A stretch of 64,000 nt of DNA from Streptomyces sp. NBC_01335 (GTDB taxonomy: Bacteria > Actinomycetota > Actinomycetes > Streptomycetales > Streptomycetaceae): NCBI RefSeq assembly GCF_035953295.1, contig NZ_CP108370.1:2356001-2420000 (forward strand). The letters run 5' to 3'. How positions within the stretch are numbered: position 1 is the first letter of the stretch; the number at the start of each line of letters is the position of its first letter. A program made the position numbers and the translations under genes. Of this stretch, positions 1 to 8,231 are shown piece by piece. The notes beneath the pieces were generated by a model. The model searched no databases and was not told where the DNA came from. It saw only the letters and a program-made list of their open reading frames with translations.

Positions 1-500
1 ACCTGCTCTGCCTCGGCGCGACGTTCTGCCTGGCCGCCTACTCGGTCATCGGCGGCCGTTTCCTCAAGGGGGGCAAGCCCGTCCTCACCACGGGTCTCAC
101 CACCCTGATGGGCTGCGCCGGACTGTGGCTCACGGTGCCGGCGGTCGGGCCGCTCCCCGACGCGCACACCTTCACCTCCCAGCCCGCGGGCGTCTGGTGG
201 TCGCTCGCCTTCGTCGGCGTCCTGTCGACCGTGCTGGCCTACATCTTCTGGAACTACGGGGTCAGCCACCTCGGCGTGCCCGACACGGCGGTCTTCTTCC
301 ACCTCGTCCCGGTCTTCACCGTCCTGGCCTCGCTGGCGATGGGCCAGTCCGTCACCCCGGTGCAGATCGTCGCGGGCGCCGTCGTACTGATGGGCGTCTT
401 CATCTCCTCCCGTCATCCCGCCCCCGCCGGCGCCCCTGCAGCTGCCCCTGAGCCCACCGCCAACCGCGGGGCCTGTACTGCCGCCCCGGAACAGGCGTGA
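1..500 (+). CDS. EamA/DMT-family transporter, C-terminal part (cut by window start)
   Basis: The reading frame is open from base 3 and ends at a TGA at 498-500, so only the last ~165 codons are present. They show several hydrophobic helices, including a stretch around GLWLTVPAVG and an alternation of helices with YIFWNYGVSHLG and FFHLVPVFTVLASL, the typical second EamA repeat of drug/metabolite (DMT) transporters. The tail is Ala/Pro-rich and probably cytoplasmic. The substrate cannot be told from sequence. It is a 10-helix inner-membrane permease family. No partner gene is visible because the upstream context is missing. Confidence 0.8.
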   Translation, partial: LLCLGATFCLAAYSVIGGRFLKGGKPVLTTGLTTLMGCAGLWLTVPAVGPLPDAHTFTSQPAGVWWSLAFVGVLSTVLAYIFWNYGVSHLGVPDTAVFFHLVPVFTVLASLAMGQSVTPVQIVAGAVVLMGVFISSRHPAPAGAPAAAPEPTANRGACTAAPEQA

Positions 501-730
501 AGCGCCTGGTCACCGCGTGCACCGCAACGGTCGGCCGGCCGGCCGCCGGTGGCCTCAGGGCTGCGTAACGCCTGCCGTGCGGGAATGGCGTAACGTCTTG
601 GCCATGTTCTTCCAGACACCGATTTACGAGTGAGAGCGTGACGGGTCCCGCTGACGTCCCTTTCCGACGTCGCCGCTCCCGTCCCCCACCGATGAATCCG
701 TAGATCACTTCACATCATCCGGGAGAACCC

Positions 731-952
731 GTGAGCAAGAACATCAACAACCCCGTGGGCATGGGCGGCGGCCAGCGCAAGCGGCAGTCCCGCACCGAGC
801 GGCAGAACAACGGCCCGCACCGCAACCTCGACCGCCAGGGCGCCGCCGACCAGAAGGCGGAGCTGGTACGCAAGATGCGCGAGAAGGCCGCCGCGGCCGA
901 GGGCGCGACCGGGACCTCCGGGCAGACGGGCGACGACACCGCACAGAGCTGA
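731..952 (+). CDS. DUF6243-type small basic protein
   Basis: The 73-residue protein is highly charged, with an N-terminal MSKNINNPVGMGGGQRK, a central RKQSRTER/HRNLDRQ region rich in Arg, Lys and Gln, and an Ala/Thr-rich tail. There is no membrane segment or signal peptide. The composition and opening match the small conserved proteins named DUF6243 in Streptomyces, recalled from memory. The start is GTG at 731 with a GGGAG-like ribosome site just upstream. It stands alone between the transporter and a repeat-bearing spacer. Function unknown; the basic glycine-rich start could suit nucleic-acid or ribosome contact, but that is a guess. Confidence 0.75.
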   Translation: MSKNINNPVGMGGGQRKRQSRTERQNNGPHRNLDRQGAADQKAELVRKMREKAAAAEGATGTSGQTGDDTAQS

Positions 953-1289
<337 letters not shown>

Positions 1290-1790
1290 ATGCAGCCGCT
1301 CACTCAGGACGACCCCACACATCTCGGGCCCTACCGGTTGCTGGTTCGCCTCGGGGCCGGCGGGATGGGGCGCGTGCACCTGGGACGACACCGCGATGCC
1401 CCGGCCACCGGCGGGGCTGGCCGTCGTGAAGACGATTCGCACAGAGATCGCTGACACCGCCCCCTTCCAAGCCCGGTTCGCCCGGGAGGTTCGTGCGGCT
1501 CAGCGGGTCAGTGTCGCGTGGACGGCTCAGGTGCTCGACGCGGACACCGAGGTGACGCCTCCGTGGATCGCTACCGCATATGTCCCCGGTCCGACGCTGC
1601 AACACATGGTGGACAGCGATTTCGGCCCGTTGCCGCCTGCCTCCGCGCATGTCCTGGCCCGTCGGATGGCCCTGGCGCTCGTGGCCGTCCACGAGGCCGG
1701 AATAGCGCACCGGGACGTCAAGCCGTCCGACGTACTGCTACACCGGACGGCCCGCGAGTCATCGATTTCGGCATCGCCCGGGCCCGTTGA
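1290..1790 (+). pseudogene. Ser/Thr protein kinase pseudogene, frameshifted and truncated
   Basis: Starting at ATG 1290, one frame gives HLGPYRLLVRLGAGGMGRV, the glycine-rich ATP loop of a PknB-type kinase. Near 1400 the homology jumps to another frame (LAVVKTIRTEIAD with the catalytic Lys, then HEAGIAHRDVKPS with the HRD loop). Near 1738 it returns to the first frame for PDGPRVIDFGIARAR, the DFG loop, and stops at 1790. The C-lobe, juxtamembrane and sensor parts are missing. Two frameshifts plus truncation make an active kinase very unlikely. Single-base sequencing errors could explain the shifts but not the missing C-lobe. Confidence 0.85.
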
Positions 1791-1900
1791 GCTTTTCAGG
1801 ATCGCGTAGGCACCGCCACCGCCCACGGCATCCACGTCGCCGCCGTCGTGCCGGGCTCCCCCGCCGGACGGGGCCCCTTCGGCATGAGGTGCAGACAAAA

Positions 1901-1932
1901 TCGTTGACAATTCTGTTCGCTGGATTTAGCTT
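1901..1932 (+). promoter_or_regulatory. gntR promoter with overlapping candidate GntR operator
   Basis: TTGACA at 1904-1909 and TAGCTT at 1927-1932 are separated by 17 bases and lie 28 bases before the gntR start. The -35 box sits in TCGTTGACAAT (1901-1911), whose reverse complement is ATTGTCAACGA. A closely similar ATTGTTAACAA occurs at the transporter promoter (6307-6317), so this is a plausible autoregulatory operator. Inference from sequence only. Confidence 0.6.
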
Positions 1933-1959
1933 CGACAAGCACTCACTCAGGGAGGGCAG

Positions 1960-2613
1960 ATGCCGGAGGAAGCCCGTCCGGGCTCCGGGGAGCAGGCGAA
2001 GCAGTACGCGCTGGGACGCTTGCGGGAGACGATCCTGCGGGGCGGGATGGCACCGGCACAACGGCTGGTGGAGAACGAACTCGCCGAGCGGTACGGCGTC
2101 ACCCGCGCAAGCATCAGGGCGGCGCTGCTCGACCTCGCCTCCGAGGGTCTGGTCGAGCGGATCCGCAACCGCGGGTCGCGGGTGAGGGTGGTCACGATCG
2201 AGGAGGCCGTGGAGATCACCGAGTGCCGGATGGCGCTCGAAGGACTGTGCGCCGCCAAGGCCGCCGAGGTCGCGACCGACGCGCAGATCGACGAGCTGAC
2301 CGACTTGGGCAGAGCCATGTCCGAGGCGGTCGCCGGAGGCGATCCGGTCTCCTACTCCGAGCTCAACCACGATCTGCACACCCTGATCCGGGTCATCTCC
2401 GGCCAGCGGACGGCCGTTGCCCTCCTGGAGCGGCTCAACGCACAACTGGTGCGTCACCGTTTCCGGTTGGCGTTGCGTCCGGGGCGTCCGAAGCAGTCCC
2501 TGAGTGAGCATCTGGCGGTGGTCGAAGCGATCTCCGCCAGGGACCCGCGAGCGGCCGAAGGGGCCGTACGCGCCCACCTCAGCAGCGTGATCGACGCCTT
2601 GCGCGACGACTGA
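1960..2613 (+). CDS. GntR-family (FadR/FCD) transcriptional regulator
   Basis: The 217-residue protein has an N-terminal winged helix (about 15-80; VENELAERYGVTRASIRAAL is the recognition part) and a C-terminal helical FCD ligand domain (about 85-210). The FCD metal/ligand residues are visible as N..H in ELNHDLHTLI, His in LSEHL and His in VRAHL. The start ATG follows GGGAGG at a good distance. It is the first gene before galB-like, galC-like and galD-like genes, 45 bases ahead and in the same direction. FCD regulators usually repress catabolic genes until an organic-acid ligand binds, and an aromatic-acid intermediate is the natural guess here. Confidence 0.9.
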   Translation: MPEEARPGSGEQAKQYALGRLRETILRGGMAPAQRLVENELAERYGVTRASIRAALLDLASEGLVERIRNRGSRVRVVTIEEAVEITECRMALEGLCAAKAAEVATDAQIDELTDLGRAMSEAVAGGDPVSYSELNHDLHTLIRVISGQRTAVALLERLNAQLVRHRFRLALRPGRPKQSLSEHLAVVEAISARDPRAAEGAVRAHLSSVIDALRDD

Positions 2614-2658
2614 CGCACCCCTGGGGCGGGTGCGCACCTGTCACCAAGGAGATACAGC

Positions 2659-3414
2659 ATGACCGACGCCACCGGCGCGCCCGCCGTCACCACTCGATCG
2701 ACACTGGTCGTCACCGCCCATGCCGGGGACTTCGTGTGGCGCGCCGGCGGTGCCGTCGCGCTGGCCGCCGCGCGCGGCGAGAAGGTCACCATCGCGTGCC
2801 TGACCTTCGGCGAGCGCGGCGAGTCCGCCAAGGCCTGGCGGGAGGGTAAGAAGCTCGACGAGATCAAGGCGCTCCGTCGCGACGAGGCCGAACGCGCCGC
2901 GGCCGCGCTCGGCGCCGACGTCCGCTTCTTCGACGCCGGCGACTACCCGCTGGTGGCCACCGCCGAACTGACCGACAGGCTCGTCGCGGTCTACCGCGAG
3001 ACGCAGCCGGACGTCGTCCTCACGCACCCGGTCGAGGATCCGTACAACGGAGACCACCCGGCCGCCAACCGCATGGCCCTGGAGGCCCGTGTCCTCGCCC
3101 AAGCCATCGGCTACCCGGGCGAGGGGGAGATCATCGGCGCCCCGCCCGTCTTCTACTTCGAGCCGCACCAGCCCGAGATGAGCGGCTTCCGGCCCGAGGT
3201 CCTGCTCGACATCACCGAGGTCTGGGACACCAAGCGCAAGGCCATGGAGTGCCTGGGCGCGCAAGCGCACCTGTGGGACTACTACACCGATCTCGCCGTA
3301 CGCCGCGGAGTCCAGCTCAAGCGGAACGCGGGCCCGAACCTGGGACTCGCCCACAAGACCATGGCCGAGGCCTACATGCGCCCCTACCCGCAGATCGCGA
3401 AGGAGCTCGCCTGA
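2659..3414 (+). CDS. galB: PIG-L/LmbE-family protein, probable 4-oxalomesaconate hydratase (GalB-like)
   Basis: The protein has 251 residues, close to Pseudomonas GalB, which belongs to the PIG-L superfamily but hydrates 4-oxalomesaconate rather than deacetylating sugars. The zinc motif is present as TAHAGD (His21, Asp24) and NGDHPA (His133). A Gly-Gly follows the first motif as usual for the fold. The stop overlaps the next start (TGATG), so it is translationally coupled to a GalC-like aldolase, and a GalD-like tautomerase comes next. That gene trio is what points to GalB. By sequence alone a PIG-L deacetylase would be possible. It should act in the cytoplasm, turning the enol form of 4-oxalomesaconate into 4-carboxy-4-hydroxy-2-oxoadipate. 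Confidence 0.75.
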   Translation: MTDATGAPAVTTRSTLVVTAHAGDFVWRAGGAVALAAARGEKVTIACLTFGERGESAKAWREGKKLDEIKALRRDEAERAAAALGADVRFFDAGDYPLVATAELTDRLVAVYRETQPDVVLTHPVEDPYNGDHPAANRMALEARVLAQAIGYPGEGEIIGAPPVFYFEPHQPEMSGFRPEVLLDITEVWDTKRKAMECLGAQAHLWDYYTDLAVRRGVQLKRNAGPNLGLAHKTMAEAYMRPYPQIAKELA

Positions 3415-4109
3415 TGCCCGGCGTGATCGTCACCGGCCCGCCCAAGGCCGAGGCGGAGGACGTCGAGGCGCTCGCCGGCTACGGAACCGCCACGGTCGGC
3501 GAGGCGATGGGCCGCACCGGCTTCCTCGGCACCCACCTGCGGCCGGTCCAGAGGGACGTACGCGTCGCGGGTACCGCCGTCACGGTGCTGTGCTGGCCCG
3601 GCGACAACCTCATGATCCACGCGGCGGTCGAGCAGTGCGGCGAGGGCGACATCCTCGTCGTCACCACCACCTCGCCCTGCACGGACGGCCTGTTCGGCGA
3701 GTTGTTCGCGACGGCCCTGAAGCGGCGCGGTGTGCGCGGCGTGGTCATGAACACCGGTATCCGGGACACCGCCGAGCTGCGCGCGATGGGCTTCCCCGCC
3801 TGGTCGGCCGCCGTCAGTCCGCAGGGCTCGGTCAAGGCGACCGGCGGCAGCGTCAACGTACCGATCGTGATCGGCGGCCAGGTGATCCGACCCGGCGATG
3901 TGATCGTCGCCGACGACGACGGCGTGGTGGTCGTCGAGCGCGAGCACGCCCGGCGGACCGCCGAGGCGTCCGAGGCGCGCGAACAGAAGGAGGCCGGGGC
4001 CCGCGCCGCCTTCCAGGAGGGTCAACTCGGCCTGGACCGCTACGGTTTGCGGGAGACGCTCCGGCGCCTCGGCGTCGAGTACCGCACCTACGGGGAGTAC
4101 ACCTCGTGA
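3414..4109 (+). CDS. galC: 4-carboxy-4-hydroxy-2-oxoadipate (CHA/HMG) aldolase, RraA-like fold
   Basis: The start chosen is ATG 3414, overlapping the previous stop, giving 231 residues, the usual length of HMG/CHA aldolases. Family motifs are GDNLMIHAAVEQ, then GELFATALKRRG and NTGIRDTAELR, where the Arg-Asp pair binds the divalent metal and pyruvate enolate. A C-terminal extension with GLRETLRRLGVEY separates it from plain RraA proteins. The expected reaction is cleavage of CHA to pyruvate and oxaloacetate, the last step of gallate and protocatechuate 4,5-type breakdown. It is coupled to the tautomerase by a GTGA overlap. Confidence 0.85.
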   Translation: MPGVIVTGPPKAEAEDVEALAGYGTATVGEAMGRTGFLGTHLRPVQRDVRVAGTAVTVLCWPGDNLMIHAAVEQCGEGDILVVTTTSPCTDGLFGELFATALKRRGVRGVVMNTGIRDTAELRAMGFPAWSAAVSPQGSVKATGGSVNVPIVIGGQVIRPGDVIVADDDGVVVVEREHARRTAEASEAREQKEAGARAAFQEGQLGLDRYGLRETLRRLGVEYRTYGEYTS

Positions 4110-5215
4110 CGGGGGCCGAGGGCGTCCGCTGCATGCTGATGCGGGGCGGCACCTCCAAGGGCGCCTACTTCCTGGCCGGCGACCTGCCCGCGGACCCCGC
4201 CGCCCGGGACGAGCTGTTGCTGCGGATCATGGGCAGCCCGGACCCGCGCCAGATCGACGGCCTCGGCGGCGCCCATCCGCTCACCAGCAAGGTGGCCGTG
4301 GTCTCGGCCTCCGACGCACCCGAGGCCGACGTCGACTACCTGTTCCTCCAAGTCGGCGTGGACGAGGCGCAGGTGTCGGACCGTCAGAACTGTGGCAACC
4401 TGCTCGCCGGAGTCGGTCCGTTCGCCGTCGAACGCGGTCTGGTCGCCCCGGGCGACGGCGTGACCTCCGTCCGGGTCCGCATGCTGAACTCCGGCGACCT
4501 CGCCACGGCGACGTTCCCGACGCCCGGCGGCCACGTGGAGTACGGGGGCGACACGGAGATATCCGGAGTGCCCGGGAGCGCGGCCGCCGTCGTCATCGAG
4601 TTCCCCCCGGGCGCGGGGGCGTTGCTGCCCACGGGGAACGTGCGCGACACCGTGGCCGGCACCGAGGTCACCTGCGTGGACAACGGCATGCCGACCGTCC
4701 TCGTACCCGCCGAGGCCCTCGGCGTCACCGGCTACGAGGACCCCGCGGAGCTGGAGGCGGACGAGAGGCTCGCCGGGCGCCTTTGTGCCATCCGGCTGGC
4801 GGCGGGTGAGGCGATGGGACTCGGCGACGTCTCCGCCGCCACGGTGCCCAAGCTGACACTGCTGGCCCCGCCGCTCCACGGGGGCGCGGTCACCACCCGT
4901 ACGTTCATCCCGGTCCGCTGCCATACCGCGATCGGCGTCCTCGGCGCCGCGAGCGTGGCGGCGGGACTGCTCGTCGGGGGAAGCGTCGCGCAGGGCATCG
5001 CGAACCCCCCGGCGCGGGGCGGACGACTCCGTATCGAGCATCCCAGCGGATTCACAGACATCGAGAGCAGTCTGGACCGCACTTCCGACAACCGGCCCCG
5101 GGCCCACCGCACCGCGGTGGTCCGCACGGCACGCAAGATCTTCGACGGCACCGTCTTCCCCAGGTCGACCGGGACGGCGCCGCCGAACGCACACCTGACA
5201 GGAGATCGAGCATGA
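4106..5215 (+). CDS. galD: PrpF-family isomerase, probable 4-oxalomesaconate tautomerase
   Basis: GTG 4106 overlaps the aldolase stop and gives 369 residues, matching GalD/PrpF length. PrpF-family marks are RGGTSKGAYF near the N-terminus, NCGN with Cys96 as the likely catalytic residue, and HPSG near the C-terminus, on a duplicated diaminopimelate-epimerase fold. In the gallate pathway GalD interconverts keto and enol forms of 4-oxalomesaconate. A general PrpF role (aconitate isomerisation) is possible, but prpC/acnD-type neighbours are absent while galB and galC homologues are adjacent. The stop overlaps the dioxygenase start (ATGA). Confidence 0.8.
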   Translation: MTGAEGVRCMLMRGGTSKGAYFLAGDLPADPAARDELLLRIMGSPDPRQIDGLGGAHPLTSKVAVVSASDAPEADVDYLFLQVGVDEAQVSDRQNCGNLLAGVGPFAVERGLVAPGDGVTSVRVRMLNSGDLATATFPTPGGHVEYGGDTEISGVPGSAAAVVIEFPPGAGALLPTGNVRDTVAGTEVTCVDNGMPTVLVPAEALGVTGYEDPAELEADERLAGRLCAIRLAAGEAMGLGDVSAATVPKLTLLAPPLHGGAVTTRTFIPVRCHTAIGVLGAASVAAGLLVGGSVAQGIANPPARGGRLRIEHPSGFTDIESSLDRTSDNRPRAHRTAVVRTARKIFDGTVFPRSTGTAPPNAHLTGDRA

Positions 5216-6165
5216 CTCCGCCGCTCGGCGACATCGCACACATCGGCCACGTCCAGTTGTTCACCCCGGACCTGGACGCCTCGGTCGCCTTCTTCACCGA
5301 CTTCCTCGGTCTCACCGTGAACGGTCAGGACGGCGACACCGTCCGCCTCCGCACCTTCGACGACTACGAGCACCACAGCCTCGTCCTCACCGCCCGCGAG
5401 CAGCCGGGCCTCGGCCGGCTCGCCCTGCGCACCTCCAGCGAGGAGGCCCTCCGGCGCCGCGTCGAGGCCATCGAGGCGGCGGGTGGCACCGGCCACTGGA
5501 CCGAGGACGAACCCGGCATCGGCAGGCTCTACGTCACCACCGACCCCGACGGTCACGAGCACGCCCTGTACTGGGAGAGCGAGCACTACCGGGCCCCCGA
5601 GGCACTCAAGCCCGCCCTCAAGAACCAGCCGCAGGCGAAACCGAACCGGGGCGTCGGCGTGCGCCGCCTCGATCACATCAACTTCCTCGCGGCCGACGTC
5701 CTGGCCAACTCCGAGTTCCAGGAACACGTGCTCGGCGCGCGTCCCACCGAGCAGATCCAGCTCGACTCGGGGAAGATCGGGGCCCGTTGGCTGACCTTCA
5801 CCGACAAGTCGTACGACGTCGTCTACACGTCCGACTGGACGGGCAGCGAGGGCCGGCTGCACCACATCGCCTTCGCCACCGACACCCGCGAGGACATCCT
5901 GCGCGCCGCCGATCTCGCCATCGACACGGGCGTCTTCATCGAGACCGGCCCGCACAAGCACGCCATCCAGCAGACGTTCTTCCTGTACGTCTACGAGCCC
6001 GGCGGCAACCGGATCGAGCTCTGCAACCCGCTCACCCGGCTCGTCCTCGCCCCCGACTGGCCCCTCATCACCTGGACCGAGGAGGAGCGGAAGAAGGGCC
6101 AGGCCTGGGGCCTGCAGACCATCGAGTCCTTCCACACCCACGGCACGCCCCCCGTCCAGGTCTGA
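5212..6165 (+). CDS. Two-domain type I extradiol dioxygenase (catechol 2,3-dioxygenase/VOC family)
   Basis: The protein has 317 residues, close to XylE (307). It has two vicinal-oxygen-chelate modules: an N-terminal one (about 8-125) and a catalytic C-terminal one (about 150-275). Iron ligands are visible as His155 in RRLDHINFL, His217/218 in GRLHHIAFA and Glu269 in GGNRIEL; the region after them matches catechol 2,3-dioxygenases closely. It is coupled by ATGA to the galD-like gene. The downstream enzymes of the operon handle 4-oxalomesaconate, which argues for gallate or a carboxylated catechol as substrate. The usual gallate dioxygenase is the unrelated LigAB type, so the substrate assignment is inference. 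Confidence 0.85.
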   Translation: MTPPLGDIAHIGHVQLFTPDLDASVAFFTDFLGLTVNGQDGDTVRLRTFDDYEHHSLVLTAREQPGLGRLALRTSSEEALRRRVEAIEAAGGTGHWTEDEPGIGRLYVTTDPDGHEHALYWESEHYRAPEALKPALKNQPQAKPNRGVGVRRLDHINFLAADVLANSEFQEHVLGARPTEQIQLDSGKIGARWLTFTDKSYDVVYTSDWTGSEGRLHHIAFATDTREDILRAADLAIDTGVFIETGPHKHAIQQTFFLYVYEPGGNRIELCNPLTRLVLAPDWPLITWTEEERKKGQAWGLQTIESFHTHGTPPVQV

Positions 6166-6306
6166 CCGCCCGCGCGTCCGGCCCCCCCCCTATCCGGCCC
6201 CCGCGCACCCGGCCCCGCGCCTCCGGCCCCGGGAACGCCGCGTTCCAGAGACCGCACGAAGGCTGTGCGAGTCCTGTGCGGCACCCGGGGCCCAATCGTT
6301 GCCGTA

Positions 6307-6351
6307 ATTGTTAACAAAAGTGTTGACGTGTCGTCGGCGGCTTCTTAATGT
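6307..6351 (+). promoter_or_regulatory. Transporter promoter with palindromic candidate GntR operator
   Basis: TTGTTAACAA (6308-6317) is a perfect 10-bp palindrome inside ATTGTTAACAA. It is followed by TTGACG (6323-6328), a 17-base spacer and TAATGT (6346-6351), a good -35/-10 pair. The operator resembles the element at the gntR promoter. The surrounding 6166-6531 gap holds nothing else recognisable and leaves a ~180-base leader before the transporter start. Confidence 0.6.
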
Positions 6352-6531
6352 CTAGCCACACCGAACGTCCAGCCACACCGGGCCGCCGACTCCCCCCGAA
6401 GTCCGCGGGCCTGGGCCGTGTCTGACCATCACGCTCCCTCACCGGCCGCGCGAGCCGCACCGGCCTCACCCCTTGCAGCCAGGGCCCACGGCCCCGTACC
6501 GCCCTGGCGTCCCGCACGAGAGGAAACAACG

Positions 6532-7848
6532 ATGTCCTCCTCCGCCCCCTCCCGGCCCGCCCCGGCGACCGGGACCACGGCCGCCCGCAGAAGCCGCAAC
6601 GCCGTCATCGCCCTGTGCTGGGGACTCGTCCTCCTCGACGGCATCGACACGTTCATCTACGGCTCCGTGCTTCCGAAGATGCTCGGCGGCCACAGCCTCG
6701 GGCTCACGCCCGACACCGCCGGCACGATCGGCAGTTACTCCAACTTCGGCATGCTGCTCGGCACGATCCTGTCGGGCATGGCGTCGAACTGGATCGGCCG
6801 CCGCGTCACCGTCTTCACCAGCGTGGTGATCTTCACCCTCGCCACCCTGGGCACCGGCTGGTCGCACTCCGCGGGCCAGTTCGGCGCCTTCCGCTTCGTG
6901 TGCGGGTTCGGTCTGGGCGCCCTGCTGCCGATCGCGATCTCGTACGGCATGGAGTTCACCTCCAGGGGCCGCCGCGCCCTCGCCACCGGCGTCATCATGA
7001 CCGCGCACCAGACCGGTGGGGCCGTGGCCCCGCTGATCGCGCTCTGGCTGGTCGACGACCACGGCTGGCGCTCGGCCTTCTTCGTCTCCGCGATACCCGC
7101 GCTGATCCTTCTGCCGCTCGCCTTCAAGCTGCTGCCCGAGTCGCCGACCAACCTCCTCACCCGCGGCCGCCGCGCCGACGCCGAGCTCCTCGCCGCCGAC
7201 TACGGCACCGAACTGCCCGAGCCCAAGGCGAGCGGCACGGACAGGCTGGACGCCCTGAAGAACCTCTTCCGCGGCGGCCAGTGGTCGACCACGCTGTGCT
7301 TCTGGCTGACGTCCTTCGCCGGCCTGCTCCTGGTCTACGGCGTCGGCCAGTGGCTGCCCAAGATCATGGTCGACCTCGGCTACGACACCGGGGACTCCCT
7401 GCTCTTCTCGACGTTCCTCAACGTCGGCGGCATCTGCGGCATGCTCATCGCCGGCCGCACCGCCGACCGGATCGGCCCCCGCAAGGTCGTCATCGCCTGG
7501 TTCGTCCTGACCGCGGTCTTCGTCTACCTCATGGGCGTCGAGATGTCGGTCGGCGTCCTGTACGCGGTGGTCTTCTTCGCCGGCCTGCTGCTCTTCTCGG
7601 GCCAGACCATGGTCTACGCGACCGTCGGCACCCACCACAACGACGAGGACCGCCCCACCGCCCTCGGCTGGGTCTCCGGCATGGGCCGCTTCGGTGCCAT
7701 CTTCGGCCCGTGGATCGGCGGCGCGCTGATCTCCGCCGGCAACGCCGACATCGGCTTCGCGATGTACGCCTGCGCCGCGCTGTTCGGCGCGGTGATGATG
7801 TCCCTGGCCGCCCTCACCATCAAGGCACGTACGGCCTCGCACGCCTGA
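6532..7848 (+). CDS. MFS aromatic-acid:H+ symporter (AAHS family, PcaK/GalT-like)
   Basis: ATG 6532 is chosen because GAGAGGAAA lies 6-8 bases upstream; longer in-frame starts lack a ribosome site. The 438-residue protein has twelve predicted membrane segments. The first helix carries LLDGIDTFIYGS, equivalent to the DGFD substrate motif of PcaK, and the loop after helix 2 has NWIGRRVT, the MFS motif A. It should import the aromatic acid (gallate or a relative) that feeds the operon before it. It has its own promoter with a candidate GntR operator, separated by ~365 bases from the dioxygenase gene. Confidence 0.88.
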   Translation: MSSSAPSRPAPATGTTAARRSRNAVIALCWGLVLLDGIDTFIYGSVLPKMLGGHSLGLTPDTAGTIGSYSNFGMLLGTILSGMASNWIGRRVTVFTSVVIFTLATLGTGWSHSAGQFGAFRFVCGFGLGALLPIAISYGMEFTSRGRRALATGVIMTAHQTGGAVAPLIALWLVDDHGWRSAFFVSAIPALILLPLAFKLLPESPTNLLTRGRRADAELLAADYGTELPEPKASGTDRLDALKNLFRGGQWSTTLCFWLTSFAGLLLVYGVGQWLPKIMVDLGYDTGDSLLFSTFLNVGGICGMLIAGRTADRIGPRKVVIAWFVLTAVFVYLMGVEMSVGVLYAVVFFAGLLLFSGQTMVYATVGTHHNDEDRPTALGWVSGMGRFGAIFGPWIGGALISAGNADIGFAMYACAALFGAVMMSLAALTIKARTASHA

Positions 7849-7862
7849 GCGACCGAAACCGT

Positions 7863-7899
7863 GGGCCCTCCGGCGCGGAACCGCGGCGCCGGAGGGCCC
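7863..7899 (+). terminator. Hairpin terminator after the transporter
   Basis: Perfect 14-bp stem (7863-7876 with 7886-7899) with a 9-base loop, starting 15 bases after the transporter stop. There is no U-tract, as is common in Streptomyces. Confidence 0.8.
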
Positions 7900-8080
7900 C
7901 GGTCGTCCACCGAAGCCCGTCGAGGCCGGTCGCGGCAAGACCTTGCGCACGTCGGCTCGTCCCGCCCGGCCGTTCGGGTTCGATCACTCAGGGCTCCCCG
8001 CCGGGCGTCCTTGGCCGCCGCATGCGCCGCAGCCTCGAACTCGCCCCGCGCGGCCGGCGTCCCTGCGGCCTCCACGCACT

Positions 8081-8167
8081 TGCCGCCACGTAGTCCCGCA
8101 GAGCCCCGTTGGCCGTCTCCTCCTTCGTCGAGACACCCATGAGCCGCGTCGCCTCGGCCACCGGCAT
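8081..8167 (-). pseudogene. VapB-type antitoxin remnant
   Basis: The minus strand from 8167 encodes MPVAEATRLMGVSTKEET followed by ANGALRDYVAA. This matches the helical core of VapB antitoxins (pattern LAEAARxLGTxTKxxTVNxALRE). The beta-strand DNA-binding start is not intact, there is no proper start codon context, and no vapC toxin lies next to it. It is best read as a decayed fragment left by an earlier toxin-antitoxin insertion. Confidence 0.45.
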
Positions 8168-8231
8168 GCTCCGCGGCCGCCACGCCACCCGAAGCACGGC
8201 GAGCGCGCGTCGTATCCATCGGTGTCCCGGC

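Larger units (their letters stand above)
7849..8231. other. Intergenic stretch with terminator and gene remnant
   Basis: This ~380-base gap lies between the convergent transporter and amidohydrolase genes. It contains a strong hairpin right after the transporter and, on the minus strand, a short antitoxin-like fragment (both listed separately). Nothing else is recognised. Confidence 0.6.
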
